A stretch of 64,000 nt of DNA. It comes from Siphonodentalium dalli. Its lineage: Eukaryota > Mollusca > Scaphopoda > Gadilida > Siphonodentaliidae. A program made the translations under genes and the position numbers. The notes under the pieces are model-generated. The model had not been told where the DNA came from. It ran no database searches and worked only from the letters and a program-made list of their open reading frames with translations. Shown one piece after another: positions 32,688-44,009 of the stretch; position 1 is the first letter of the stretch, and each line of letters opens with the position of its first letter. The stretch spans positions 131,443,990-131,507,989 of the forward strand of contig CP136067.1 in assembly GCA_032622095.1 (NCBI GenBank), in the 5' to 3' direction.

Positions 32688-35600
32688 TCGAATTTCAATT
32701 GCTATCTAATCGTGAAACGCGATTAATTATCTTTAGCTATCTAATCGTGAAACCAGATTAATTATGTTTCGCTATCTAATCGTGAACCCAGATTAAATAT
32801 ATTTCGCTATCTAATCGTGAACGCCGATTGATTATATATCGCTATCTATTCGTGAAACACGATTAGTTATATTTCGCTATCTAATCATGAAACCCGATCA
32901 AGTATATTTCGCTATCTAATCGTGAAACCCGATGTGTATTTCGCTATCTAATCGTGAAACCCGATGTGTATTTTGCTATCTAATCGTGAAACCCGATGTG
33001 TATTTCGCTATCTAATCGTGAAACCCCATTAATTATATTTCGCTATCTAATCGTGAAACCCGATGTGTATTTCGCTATCTAATCGTGAACCCCCATTAAT
33101 TATATTTCGCTATCTAATCGTGAAACCCGATGTGTATTTCGCTATCTAATCGTGAAACCCGATGTGTATTTCGCTATCTAATCGTGAAACCCGATTTGTA
33201 TTTCGCTATCTAAACGTGAAACCCCATTAATTATATTTCGCTATCTAATCGTGAAACCCGATGTGTATTTCGCTATCTAATCGTGAAACCCCATTACTTA
33301 TATTTCGCTATCTAATCGTGAAACCCCATTAATTATATTTCGCTATCTAATCGTGAAACCCGATGTATATTTCGCTATATAATCGTGAAACCCGATGTGT
33401 ATTTCGCTATCTAATCGTGAAACCCGATGTGTATTTCGCTATCTAAACGTGAAACCCCATTAATTATATTTCGCTATCTAATCGTGAAACCCGATGTATA
33501 TTTCGCTATCTAAACGTGAAACCCGATGTGTATTTCGCTATCTAATCGTGAAACCCGATATGTATTTCGCTATCTAATCGTGAAACCCCATTAATTATAT
33601 TTCGCTATCTAATCGTGAAATCCGATGTGTATTTCGCTATCTAATCGTGAAACCCGATGTATATTTCGCTATCTAATCGTGAAACCCGATGTGTATTTCG
33701 CTATCTAATCATGAAACCCCATTAATTATATTTCGCTATCTAATCGTGAAACCCGATGTGTATTTCGCTATCTAATCGTGAAACCCCATTAATTATATTT
33801 CGCTATCTAATCGTGAAACCCGATGTGTATTTCGCTATCTAATCGTGAAACCCCATTAATTATATTTCGCTATCTAATCGTGAAACCCGATGTGTATTTC
33901 GCTATCTAATCGTGAAACCCCATTAATTATATTTCGCTATCTAATCGTGAAACCCGATGTGTATTTCGCTATCTAAACGTGAAACCCCATTAATTATATT
34001 TCGCTATCTAATCGTGAAACCCGATGTGTATTTCGCTATCAAATCGTGAAACCCGATGTGTATTTCACTATCTAATCGTGAAACCCGATGTATATTTCGC
34101 AATCTAATCGTGAAACCCCATTAATTATATTTCGCTATCTAATCGTGAAACCCGATGTGTATTTCGCTATCTAAACGTGAAACCCCATTAATTATATTTC
34201 GCTATCTAATCGTGAAACCCGATGTGTATTTCGCTATCAAATCGTGAAACCCGATGTGTATTTCACTATCTAATCGTGAAACCCGATGTGTATTTCGCTA
34301 TCTAATCAAGAAACCCCATTAATTATATTTCGCTATCTAATCGTGAAACCCGATGTGTATTTCGCTATCTAATCGTGAAACCCCATTAATTATATTTCGC
34401 TATCTAATCGTGAAACCCGATGTGTATTTCGCTATCTAATCGTGAAACCCCATTAATTATATTTCGCTATCTAATCGTGAAACCCGATGTGTATTTCGCT
34501 ATCTAATCGTGAAACCCCATTAATTATATTTCGCTATCTAATCGTGAAACCCGATGTGTATTTCGCTATCTAAACGTGAAACCCCATTAATTATATTTCG
34601 CTATCTAATCGTGAAACCCGATGTGTATTTCGCTATCAAATCGTGAAACCCGATGTGTATTTCACTATCTAATCGTGAAACCCGATGTGTATTTCGCTAT
34701 CTAATCGTGATACCCCATTAATTATATTTCGCTATCTAATCGTGAAACCCGATTTGTATTTCGCTATCTAATCGTGAAACGCCATTAATTATATTTCGCT
34801 ATCTAATCGTGAAACCCCATTAATTATATTTCGCTATCTAATCGTGAAACCCGATGTGTATTTCGCTATCTAATCGTGAAACCCGCTGTGTATTTCGCTA
34901 TCTAATCGTGAAACCCGATGTGTATTTCGCTATCTAATCGTGAAACCCGATGTGTATTTCGCTATCTAATCGTGAAACCCGATGTGTATTTCGCTATCAA
35001 ATCGTGAAACCCGATTTGTATTTCGCTATCTAATCGTGAAACCCCATTAATTATATTTCGCTATCTAATCGTGAAACCCGATGTGTATTTCGCTATCTAA
35101 TCGTGAAACCCGATGTGTATTTCGCTATCTAATCGTGAAACCCCATTAATTATATTTCGCTATCTAATCGTGAAACCCGATGTGTATTTCGCTATCTAAC
35201 CGTGAAACCCCATTAATTATATTTCGCTATCTAATCGTGAAACCCGATGTGTATTTCTCTATCTAATCGTGAAACCCCATTAATTATATTTCGCTATCTA
35301 ATCGTGAAACCCGATGTGTATTTCGCTATCTAATCGTGAAACCCGTTTAATTATATTTCGCTATCTAATCGTGAAACCCGATGTGTATTTCGCTATCTAA
35401 TCGTGAAACACGATTAAGTATATTTCGCTGTCTAATCGTGAAACCCCATTAATTATATTTCGCTATCTAATCGTGAAACCCCATTAATTATATTTCGCTA
35501 TCTAATCGCGAAACCCCATTAATTATATTTCGCTATCTAATCGTGAAACCCCATTAATTATATTTCGCTATCTGATCGTGAAACCCCATTAATTATATTT

Positions 35601-35690
35601 CGCTATCTAATCGTGAAACCCCATTAATTATATTTCGCTATCTAATCGTGATACCCCATTAATTATATTTCGCTATCTAATCGTGTGCGT
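32688..35690 (+). repeat. 32/35-bp composite satellite, about 90 units
   Basis: Every unit contains TTTCGCTATCTAATCGTGAA. It ends either in ACCCGATGTGTA (32-bp type) or in ACCCCATTAATTAT (35-bp type). The first ~8 units (32688-32930) are older, with endings such as CGATTAATTAT. The middle alternates the two types, and the last ~270 bp is almost purely 35-bp type. Linked variants (TATCTAAACG, TATCAAATCG, TTTCACTATC) recur as a set near 33960-34110, 34165-34310 and 34570-34710, showing higher-order repeats of about 200 and 400 bp. It is non-coding and not a CRISPR array. Confidence 0.95.
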
Positions 35691-35815
35691 ATTAGGTGAG
35701 TAATGAGAACAAAATACGATTCAGAGAGTTGTGTCTAAATGGTCGATATGAAGTACATGTATGTGTATTCTTTGGTTCAAACATTGTTTATTCCCATCAT
35801 AATAATAATTAACAA

Positions 35816-36640
35816 TTTAAAGGTACACAATCCGATTCGATGGTCCCCGTGTCATCAGATTCCAACAACAACATTTCTTCAAAAGACGCTTTAGTTATCA
35901 GAATCGATTATTTGCCAACAAATAATGATAACCACTATCAATAGTATAAAATGTTCCACAACGTGTTATATATCAACATATTGTTCAACGCAAATTGGTA
36001 TCGAGAGTATGTCGGTCTACTCGTCGAATATTTGCTAGGCCGCCAAATATTCCCGTAGGTGAAAAATAACAGATTTAAAAAAACGATATCTGATAACTCT
36101 GAGCTTTGATGAATGGGTTCCTCGACTGAATTCAAATATAATTTACCTCCGAATCCAAAGAAATAGTAATTTAGGAGCGCTACTTTGGATTATCTTCAAT
36201 ATGTGTATGTGTTTATAAGACATAGAATGACAGTGTTAAAAATGGCTTATCCGAATTAACCGACCCATCAATGCTCAGAGTGATCAGATATCGATTTTTT
36301 AAAGTTTGTTGTTTATCAAGATGTGCAAGTATATGTGGCCCAGAAACACATGGTCAAACGCACGGTCTCGGACAAAGTTTCGGATGAACATCGATAACTC
36401 TAAAATCAAGTACACGGCCAAATTACGTGATACTTAAGTGATAATACCGCCATATTTTGTTGAACAAAATGTTGACAAATAACAAGTTTTTTTTAATTTG
36501 ATACCATAGTTGACAGTGGTTAGCATCATTTTGTTGCAATAAATCGATTCTGATAACTAAAGCGAATTTTGAAGAAATGTTGTTTTATCTTGATGACATG
36601 GGGACCGACTGATCGGATAGAGTACCTTCAGGGTATTTAT
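35816..36640. mobile_element. ~0.8-kb inverted-repeat element next to the satellite
   Basis: The left arm has ATGGTCCCCGTGTCATCAGA, AACAACATTTCTTCAAAA and CTTTAGTTATCAGAATCGAT. It pairs with the right arm, which reads in reverse ACCGACTGATCG.., TTTTGAAGAAATGTTGTTTT, ATCGATTCTGATAACTAAAG. The similarity continues inward (AACCACTATCAATAGTAT with ATACCATAGTTGACAGTGGTT), giving arms of about 180 bp or more. The ends read near AAGGTAC. A 65-residue minus-strand frame in the centre has no motif. Confidence 0.75.
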
Positions 36641-38940
36641 GTATCGGATATATAAACCTAATAAGAGCAGAGAACAACAATAATCACGATGCGTTTAGGG
36701 TAGTCGTTCTCATGTTGTGTCTTTTGGGCTCTGTAATTATTATGTTCTACACAGGGAAGACATAAAACAACACACCATTCAATTATATTATGTTTAAATT
36801 TAGCCAAGAAGAGAAGCACCCGTAAAGGCACATTTACGTGGAGACAAAATATACCAGGTATAAATTGCCTCAAAATTACGTTAAAAAACATGTTTTGAAA
36901 TCACTTTATAGACGTGGGTGGTCGCATAGATGGGTGTGATTGGATATCCCTCCTCACGTATAACGTATATATATAATTTGATGGTTCAAAAAACGCGCCA
37001 TTTCGTTTAATACAATTTAAATTTACAAATGTGTTGGGTCTAGTACCATGTTATACGAACATATGTATATCAACACATCATTCAACTATATTCTGGGTAA
37101 CTTTAACCAAGAAGGGAAGCATATATAAGATTTATTACCCATGAATATTTATTGTCCGTCTTTTGCCCCACGGCGGATCTACTTTATCAAGCACGACATG
37201 AAACCCAATTAGATGTCCACTTGAGAGCAACTGGACACTTCTGGTTATCGACTACAGCCCTTCCGCTTTCAACCATAGCCCACGAGTGGTCGGAGTTATA
37301 TTGCCCAATCAGAGCCGTGTGTCCCGAAGGATGATACCGTGATACATAGTGGACGTTACTGTGACGTCAGATACGCGTTCTTCATCTGAGAGCCAGATAG
37401 AGGATCATGCTAACTGTGTCCCTGGTGATAAGATTGTTCACCGTGGGCGTTACTATGACGTCGGTTACGTGCTCACCCGCTTGGGTTTAAAAGTTGTCAC
37501 ATGCACCTACTTGATCTAAATGTGTCCCTCAATCGTGCTCTTCGGGAGGATTGTGTTAATGAGTATAATTCTATAACCATAGTTAAACACACACGTCGCT
37601 ACAGGCGTCTTGGCTGATCACTTGATATAGCAATTAGACAAGATATCATGGAAAAACTGGGGCACTGTAAAGTATCTATGTCCTTCTATACGTGACACTT
37701 CGCATAATGGTGCTAACGGATAATATTCGGTATCCCCAATGGAGCCTTCCATATTCACTGGTGGGAGGAGCTTACAGTTGCTAGGAGACAAGGCATTGGC
37801 ATAAATGGTTTAATTAGTTTGCCCTTATACTATAATACATGTAATTTATAATTTATGACAAGTATCAATCAAAATGAAAAAAACAGTGTCATAATCACGG
37901 ATGAATTTCCAAAATCATGGCGCAAATAGAAATTGTAATACATTAAGATTTGACCCAAACAAAATTGTTTGAATATATGCAATTGAACACTGAAAGAATT
38001 TGTGCTAATATCAAAATTAGGGTGAATATATAATTTTCATTGCAGCAGTCGCTGATTGGTAGAATATATCTGCTAATAATTATTTGAGTGACAGCTGCAA
38101 CATATGTAGAAATATTGTGAGAAATTTCAGTTTAAAGTTTCCGTTTATTTAATTAGAAAGATTGTAAGACATTTCATAAAATTCCTCAGTAGTCATCAAG
38201 AATAAGAGATTCATTGTCCATTGTTAATAAATTTCCACAAGAACACCCCCGTTACAGTAAGATTCACTGATGGATGTGTATAACAATTATACTAGTATAT
38301 CCTATAATAATCCGTCGCTGACAGGATATGATAATTGATTTACAATACACACATGAATCACACGATGGCAGCACATAATAAGGTAATACTGTATATTGTT
38401 GGGGTAGCCTAGCCCTATCGTGCTGTCTTCCTGCTACCCCCTAAAACAAGTATCACTATATAAACTTGTATTCCATATCCCCGCATAAGTAGAGACTATA
38501 ATCATATATAAAACTCTCTAGAACCTGGTATTTAGAGCATATCACAAACAGATATTTGTGTGGCTGTGAGCCAATCCAGACGAGTTATAAGATCGAAAAT
38601 GTATTATCTCTCCATAGGAATGTTTTGAACTGTTCAGATTTTCTAAAACATATGAACAGTTTCGGTCCCAGTTCCAGTGCCATGGGTATATTAAGAACAT
38701 AATATATTTTTTGTTACAACGGATTTAGGAGCGAGATAACGCCATCTTTTAGTTAAAAAAAACATAATAGGAATCTATATGGATCGCCGGAAAGTCTTTT
38801 GTTGAGCTGAGGGTACACACAGTCGCAAGTTTGCACGGTATGTTTTTGCAGTTCGCCGTAGACAACCATGTGGTGCCAGAATATGTACGGAAACATGCAT
38901 ATAACATGCATCTTTATCATGGCTAACTACGTTAGATGTA
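36641..38940. other. Unassigned stretch with weak internal duplication
   Basis: CATTCAATTATATTATG..TTAGCCAAGAAGAGAAGCA (36774-36816) is echoed at 37080-37120 (CATTCAACTATATTCTGGGT, CCAAGAAGGGAAGCA). GGACGTTACTGTGACGTCAG and GGGCGTTACTATGACGTCGG (37352 and 37445) form another direct repeat. A 38-codon frame at 37501-37617 and a 60-codon frame at 37152-37334 look mildly coding-like but match nothing I know. Confidence 0.3.
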
Positions 38941-38944
38941 AAAT

Positions 38945-39095
38945 ATCTATAGATGTAGTTCCATATGTAGCGATGCTATCGACATTTGCCTTAAATTGCA
39001 TGCATATTATCTCGCAACAATCAGTAATACAGGTATTTGAAGGCAAATGACACTACACCACCGTTACACGTGGAACTACATCAATTTTGCTTCTG
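38945..39095. repeat. Short inverted repeat flanking the LINE start
   Basis: GATGTAGTTCCATATGTAGC (38952) is inverted as the GTTACACGTGGAACTACATC at 39063. The right arm lies at the apparent 5' edge of the LINE fragment. Confidence 0.6.
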
Positions 39096-39810
39096 GCTGA
39101 AGAATCACAGTTATTAGAAGATATACAATATGAAGCAGCACGTATAATAACTGTGGCTACTAGGAATTGTAATAGGGATGAATTATTGGTAGAAATTGGA
39201 TGGCAGAAACTGTCGAAAAGACGAGAAAAAACTTGCTCAATTCTATAAAATGACGAGAAAATCAACCCCACAATATCTATATAATTATAACTATGTCCCA
39301 AAGGGATTCAACAACTTCAAGTGGATACCCATTCAGGCACGATAACTTAAGACCTCCCTTTTGCTTTTCTACCTCTTTACAAACAATCATTCATACCACA
39401 TGCTATTAAACTTTGGAATGAATTATCAGACGAAGCGAAAATGTGCGAAACGGTTTCCGAATTTAAACAATTCCTGAATAAAGATTGCATAGTACCTCCA
39501 CATTTCTACGAGTATGCATATACACGGCAAAGTCAAATAATCCACTGTCGAATACGTCTCGACTGCAGTAATCTGAATGATCACTTGCACCAAAATCACT
39601 TACAGGATAATTCCGATTGTACTTATTGTGGCCTGACAGAGACTACAGAACACTTCTTCTTTTATTGTCCAAAGTTCACGAACGAATGATATGCTTTTAA
39701 GGTCTTCGCAACAGACCATGTTTAAATGATCTTATTAAAGGTTCACTGTCATTAGCAATAGATCATAACATTGATAGCTTCGGAAATATAATCTACATGT
39801 ACTTATAAAA
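39085..39810 (+). pseudogene. LINE reverse transcriptase C-terminal region, frameshifted (fragment 3)
   Basis: Three reading frames together show the usual order of this protein end. At 39112-39250 there is an AARIITVATRN-type block followed by LLVEIGWQKLSKRRE. After at least one shift, 39366-39689 gives SFIPHAIKLWNELSDEAK, a SEFKQFLN stretch, and RIRLDCSNLNDHL. The zinc motif CTYCGLTETTEHFFFYC (C-x2-C-x8-H-x5-C) follows. These strings are characteristic of the region after the polymerase domain in animal LINEs. Stops at 39301-39350 and at 39687 break it, and catalytic motifs are absent. The ~110 bp after it still resembles the degraded tail. Confidence 0.8.
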
Positions 39811-41211
39811 AGATTCGCGACTAACTGAGAGAAAACAAACTATACTATCAACAATGCGGTAACCCTTGTCTTCTTGAACGGATTGATGGGGGCCATATGT
39901 GCGCTGAGGGTGGGCAGGCAGGAAGCTATATATGTCCATTAATAATTCGCAGTCAACATAACTCAATTAGATATTAATGATAAACCAGTTATCACCCATG
40001 TGAATATCCAATGGGGAAATGACAAATATAAGCTTACAAAGCTTACAGTCAGATCCTTTTCTCATCTCGTATATGCTGGGACACACGTGTTCACATTTTG
40101 TAATAAATATATGTGTTTAATTCAAATTGTATATGTATGTAAACACTTGTTATTGAGAATAAAATATTGTTTACACTAATTTTGCTTCTCATGTCGTCAG
40201 CTTAGGTATAGATGCATTTTAAATGCATGTTTTCGTTCATATTCTGGCACCTTATGTTTTGTTTTGTTTGAAATTACATTTTATTTGAACCCAGTTTACA
40301 TGAATATATTTTATACTTTGACAAATATAATCTGAAAAACGATATGATATGAAAAGGGTTGGGAGCTCTAGTTATTCAACTTAGAGTAGTGCTCCTCGCT
40401 CTTAACAATATTGAAACACATAATAATATGTGTATATTGTATTGTGTTCGGACGCACAGATAGCTTACTTGGAAGGTAGTACATAAAGGGGGGGGGGGGT
40501 CGAGAATGAGGGTGATGTCTAAAGTTGTGAATGGACAGATATCAAGGAGGGAATGTAGATACTATCGAAAATAACTCGTTTCATAAAATCTTATATCCCA
40601 ACATAACGAGTTGAAGATCTTGTATATCACATGACAAAACTAGAGCTTTCTGCCTTTTTAACAAATAAACAGAAGCTTAAATATGCACACATTTACATTG
40701 TTGGCCGAGACGCTTCACAACTGTATACGACAGTATTGCGCGCTCAAACTGCCGACGGAAAATATATTCCCCAATGTGCCTCTTTAATTTTGTGTCTATT
40801 TTAGTTAATGCAACGAAGTTGGAAAACAATTTAACTGTAATGAACAACGCAACCATTTTGCATTGTCTGGTGTTGTTGTCATATGCCGATTTACGACATA
40901 GTATTTATCCGCCTGATTCAACTAACGCAATTTTGTTGGCGCGATGCCAAGTTGCCGGGAAGTACGCGCGTATTCGTCATTAGTGAGAGATAAGGGAATA
41001 TTTATGGCTTTTTAATGATATAATAGGGGTTTCATGTGATATAGCTAATTACGATATATTAATATCACCATTGTGCTATATATCAATATATATCAAGAGA
41101 GCCATGATCAGCTTTATTACTTCACCCACAAACACATTTGAATAACAAACAAGACGATTGTGGGCACAACCGCACCCACAAAAAGGAATAAATCTGTCGG
41201 AAAAGATTAAC
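39811..41211. other. Unassigned stretch
   Basis: A G-run at 40489-40498 is the only simple repeat. The 69-residue frame at 40774-40983 shows no motif. No element ends were recognised. Confidence 0.25.
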
Positions 41212-41578
41212 AAAACAAGAAAACCATAGTCAGAAATGGTAACGCGCTCAAGATCATATATTATATACCCGGGCCATGATTGTATAGAATCTTTTTTATT
41301 TCTGTTATTTGTAATTGGCATAGCTTATCACAAACAAAAAATCAACATTATTGACATAATGTAAACGCCAATAAACGAAATTGAAATTTTCAACTACACC
41401 TTTTACCGGGCTCGGCCTCGGGGTCGCACTACTGCTCGGCCTCGGGGTCGCACTACAACTTTTAATGTGTCCCAATAATTAACATTTTATAAATAGAACC
41501 CCCATGTACTATGGCAGCGCCCAGGCGAAACAGGAATTTGTACATTGGTATACACGCGGCGCGCGTCGGCGCGCGTAA
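41212..41578 (-). repeat. Dispersed repeat R4, copy 2 (inverted)
   Basis: AACGCGCTCAAGATCATATA, CAAAAAATCAACATTATTGA and ACACCTTTTACCGGGCTCGG follow the order of copy 1 in reverse. GCTCGGCCTCGGGGTCGCACTAC is duplicated in tandem (41409-41456). The end carries a CG-rich GCGGCGCGCGTCGGCGCGCG stretch also seen at 57208. Confidence 0.8.
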
Positions 41579-41599
41579 TAAAAGAAAGTGGAGGAGAAC

Positions 41600-42500
41600 A
41601 AAGGGAGAATAAATAAAGCTGACAATGAAACTGGTGGCGAAAAATATGCTGAAGGGGAGGAGGCGGGATGAGAGAAAGTTATGAACATGTCGATAGATTA
41701 CTAAAAATCGCGGCTGCCAATATAATTTATGGTGACCTAGATATAAAGTGTTGTAGACAGCTGCTGACTTAAGCCGGTAGTTGTTTACGGAATACGCTAC
41801 GTTCCCCTGTACCATATTATCAGAGGTACTAAAACCAACAAAACTAGAGATTAATTGGGAATATATATATACACAATCATACCATATATTATATGGTGAA
41901 TTCTGACACATTTCTTCTCAATACATGTATATATTGTCAAACGATGAGAGTATTTCATAAATTGAATTGATTGATTGTACAGCGTTATAGTGTGCCACTC
42001 GAAAACTCGAAAGCCAGAGCCCTTTCTATACTAAATTGATTCCCTAGGTCTATTATTTAGGTGCAGGGATGTATATATAATATACATGTAAGCAGACGTC
42101 TGTTAAATAACAGTATAAAAGAATTTATTTTATTCTATTTTTGTATCACTTTTTATTGAGAAAGTAGAATGACAACGGAGGAAGACTGGAAGAGACAAAA
42201 TACACCCACGCATTCATGCTCTCAATTCAAGACATAGAAGAATTTCGCTCTTCCATGCTCTGGCCTACTTTCTTACCCGTGACATGCAATTAGAAAATAT
42301 TTAAAGGCACACAATGTGTTCGGACAATTCTAACAAACAATGTTCAACTAAAAAGCAAGACGAATTAGCGATACTAGGTACTACCTTGACATATTTTTTT
42401 GCCCGAAAATTGACTTTCTTAGCTACACAAATGGTAATAAAAAAAAACAATAGATTATTTTCTTGTCTTCAGAATAACTTCAAATTTTCCTTATTACAGT
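41600..42500. other. Unassigned stretch
   Basis: The 149-residue minus-strand frame at 41462-41911 begins in unique DNA, runs into R4 and has no domain. CTTTCTATACTAAATTGATT (42023) is a decayed family D start. Confidence 0.25.
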
Positions 42501-42504
42501 AGAG

Positions 42505-42620
42505 AATTATTACTATTTATTGAGGGAAATGTTTAATGGTCGTTTGTTGAACTTATTATCTGAACAGTTCCTATGGGATAACTACTCGTCAATGATGCGT
42601 TAGTGTAGAAAGGGGGTTAA
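42505..42620 (-). repeat. Family D remnant (inverted)
   Basis: It ends in AGTGTAGAAAGGGGGTTAA, the inverted TTAACCC start of family D. Preceding it are TGGGATAACTACTCGTCAAT and CTATTTATTGAGGGAAATGT. The core is internally deleted. Confidence 0.65.
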
Positions 42621-42977
42621 CATTATATTGCCAGACTTGCTACCAAATCGACTCTTATCTTATCACTATATATCTATAACAATAAGTCTCAACATCTGAC
42701 TTCCATTGCCAACAATAACTCTTGTAAACATCAGTACGAACAAATTGATTCCTTCCATTTTATTTCCCTACAAATTTGATTAGCCTGAATTAGTGTCTAT
42801 TCGTATTTTGATTCTTCTAAACAACTTCCTAAATTGACGAAGGGTCAGGCGTACGCAACTATAAAATATAATAGCAATGAAGGATACATATTAAATGTCT
42901 ATGTTTGAAACTGGGTTACAACGACAGTATCTGGGTCACTAGTCTATGGGTTCCAAAGGGTCGTTACGTTCATATCT

Positions 42978-43435
42978 GTGACCCGCCATATCAAATCCAG
43001 TCGGAAGTCGGGATTTTTTTTACCCTGTGCCAATGCATTCTCTTATATATGCGAGTCGACCATAGGTCGCCTCGCATATATAAGAGAATGCATTGGCCTA
43101 ACAATTTTTTATCATTTTTTAAAAATAAATGTTTCTTACAATTTTTAGGACATAAAATAAAAAACATCCATTACCCTGCAGGGAGCCCCACACATATATA
43201 GAAGCATATAGAAGAGTGTCGTCTGCTCATGTTTGTCTGGGGCTCTGTTTGGGTGAAATTATAAAATTGTTAAAGAATACAAGAAAAAAATATTAAAATT
43301 GTAAAAAATTGTTAGGCCAATGCATTCTCTTATATATGCGAGGCGACCTATGGTCGACTCGCATATATAAGAGAATGCATTGGCACAGGGTAAAAAAAAT
43401 CCCGACTTCCGACTGGATTTGATATGGCGGGTCAC
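42978..43435. mobile_element. Hairpin MITE type A, complete copy 2
   Basis: A 458-bp copy of the 6.8-kb element in the same orientation, with an ATCT target duplication (42974-42977 and 43436-43439). Palindromes lie at 43030-43096 and 43317-43383. Its TIRs are closer to each other than those of copy 1, suggesting a younger insertion. Confidence 0.95.
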
Positions 43436-43761
43436 ATCTCATTTTGCACGCTCTGATCATGTTGTTGTTGTAGCTTCTTCCGTTGACTTCGAAGTCCCCT
43501 CTATTCAGTTGAAGATGTGCTGAGCAGTTTCTGATATGTAGATTGTTAGTATTCAGCGGCAGGTATAGAATTAATATAAGAATGCTGCTGGTAGACAAAC
43601 CGATGTTGAAAGCTATTTGTTTCTTTTGAATAACTTTCACCGCAAAAATAGCGGTACATTTTCTTAACAACATCGGTTTGCCCTACCAGGATACTATCAA
43701 TTCAGTAGGATCTACCAACATCATGTCGAATTAACCAGAAGTTAGTTAAGAAATGAATTTA

Positions 43762-43763
<2 letters not shown>

Positions 43764-43794
<31 letters not shown>

Positions 43795-43805
43795 TGTGTA
43801 TGTGT

Positions 43806-43870
<65 letters not shown>

Positions 43871-43905
43871 TGTGTGTGTGTGTGTGTATGTGTGTGTGTG
43901 TGTGT
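43764..43905. repeat. (GT)n microsatellite with TATG interruptions
   Basis: About 140 bp of GT dinucleotides is broken by A substitutions. All six frames remain open through much of it, so the Cys/Val and His/Thr open frames here are artefacts. Confidence 0.97.
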
Positions 43906-43913
43906 TATTGGGG

Positions 43914-44003
43914 GATACGGCGCTGTGGTCGTTGTGGTACATTGTGTAAACCGTGAAGTGGTCCTCACTAAATGTGCCACAAAGGACCACAGCGCCGTAG
44001 CCC
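43914..44003. repeat. Hairpin beside the (GT)n
   Basis: TACGGCGCTGTGGTCGTTGT GGTACATT is mirrored by AATGTGCCACAAAGGACCAC AGCGCCGTA, giving ~30-bp arms with about four differences. The loop of ~26 bp contains a second short GTGGTCCT string. GC-rich hairpins next to long GT tracts are unusual in this AT-rich window. Confidence 0.8.
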
Positions 44004-44009
44004 ACAACA

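Noticed and set aside
32688..35690. CRISPR array
   Set aside because: Units are 32 or 35 bp with no unique spacers. The variable tails are only two recurring types, and the setting is eukaryotic.
37362..37369. CRE site TGACGTCA as a promoter
   Set aside because: A perfect 8-mer, but it is single and lies within a local direct repeat. No start site or gene is nearby.
41462..41911. 149-residue minus-strand protein
   Set aside because: Its 3' third is repeat R4. No domain, and the composition is like translated AT-rich DNA.
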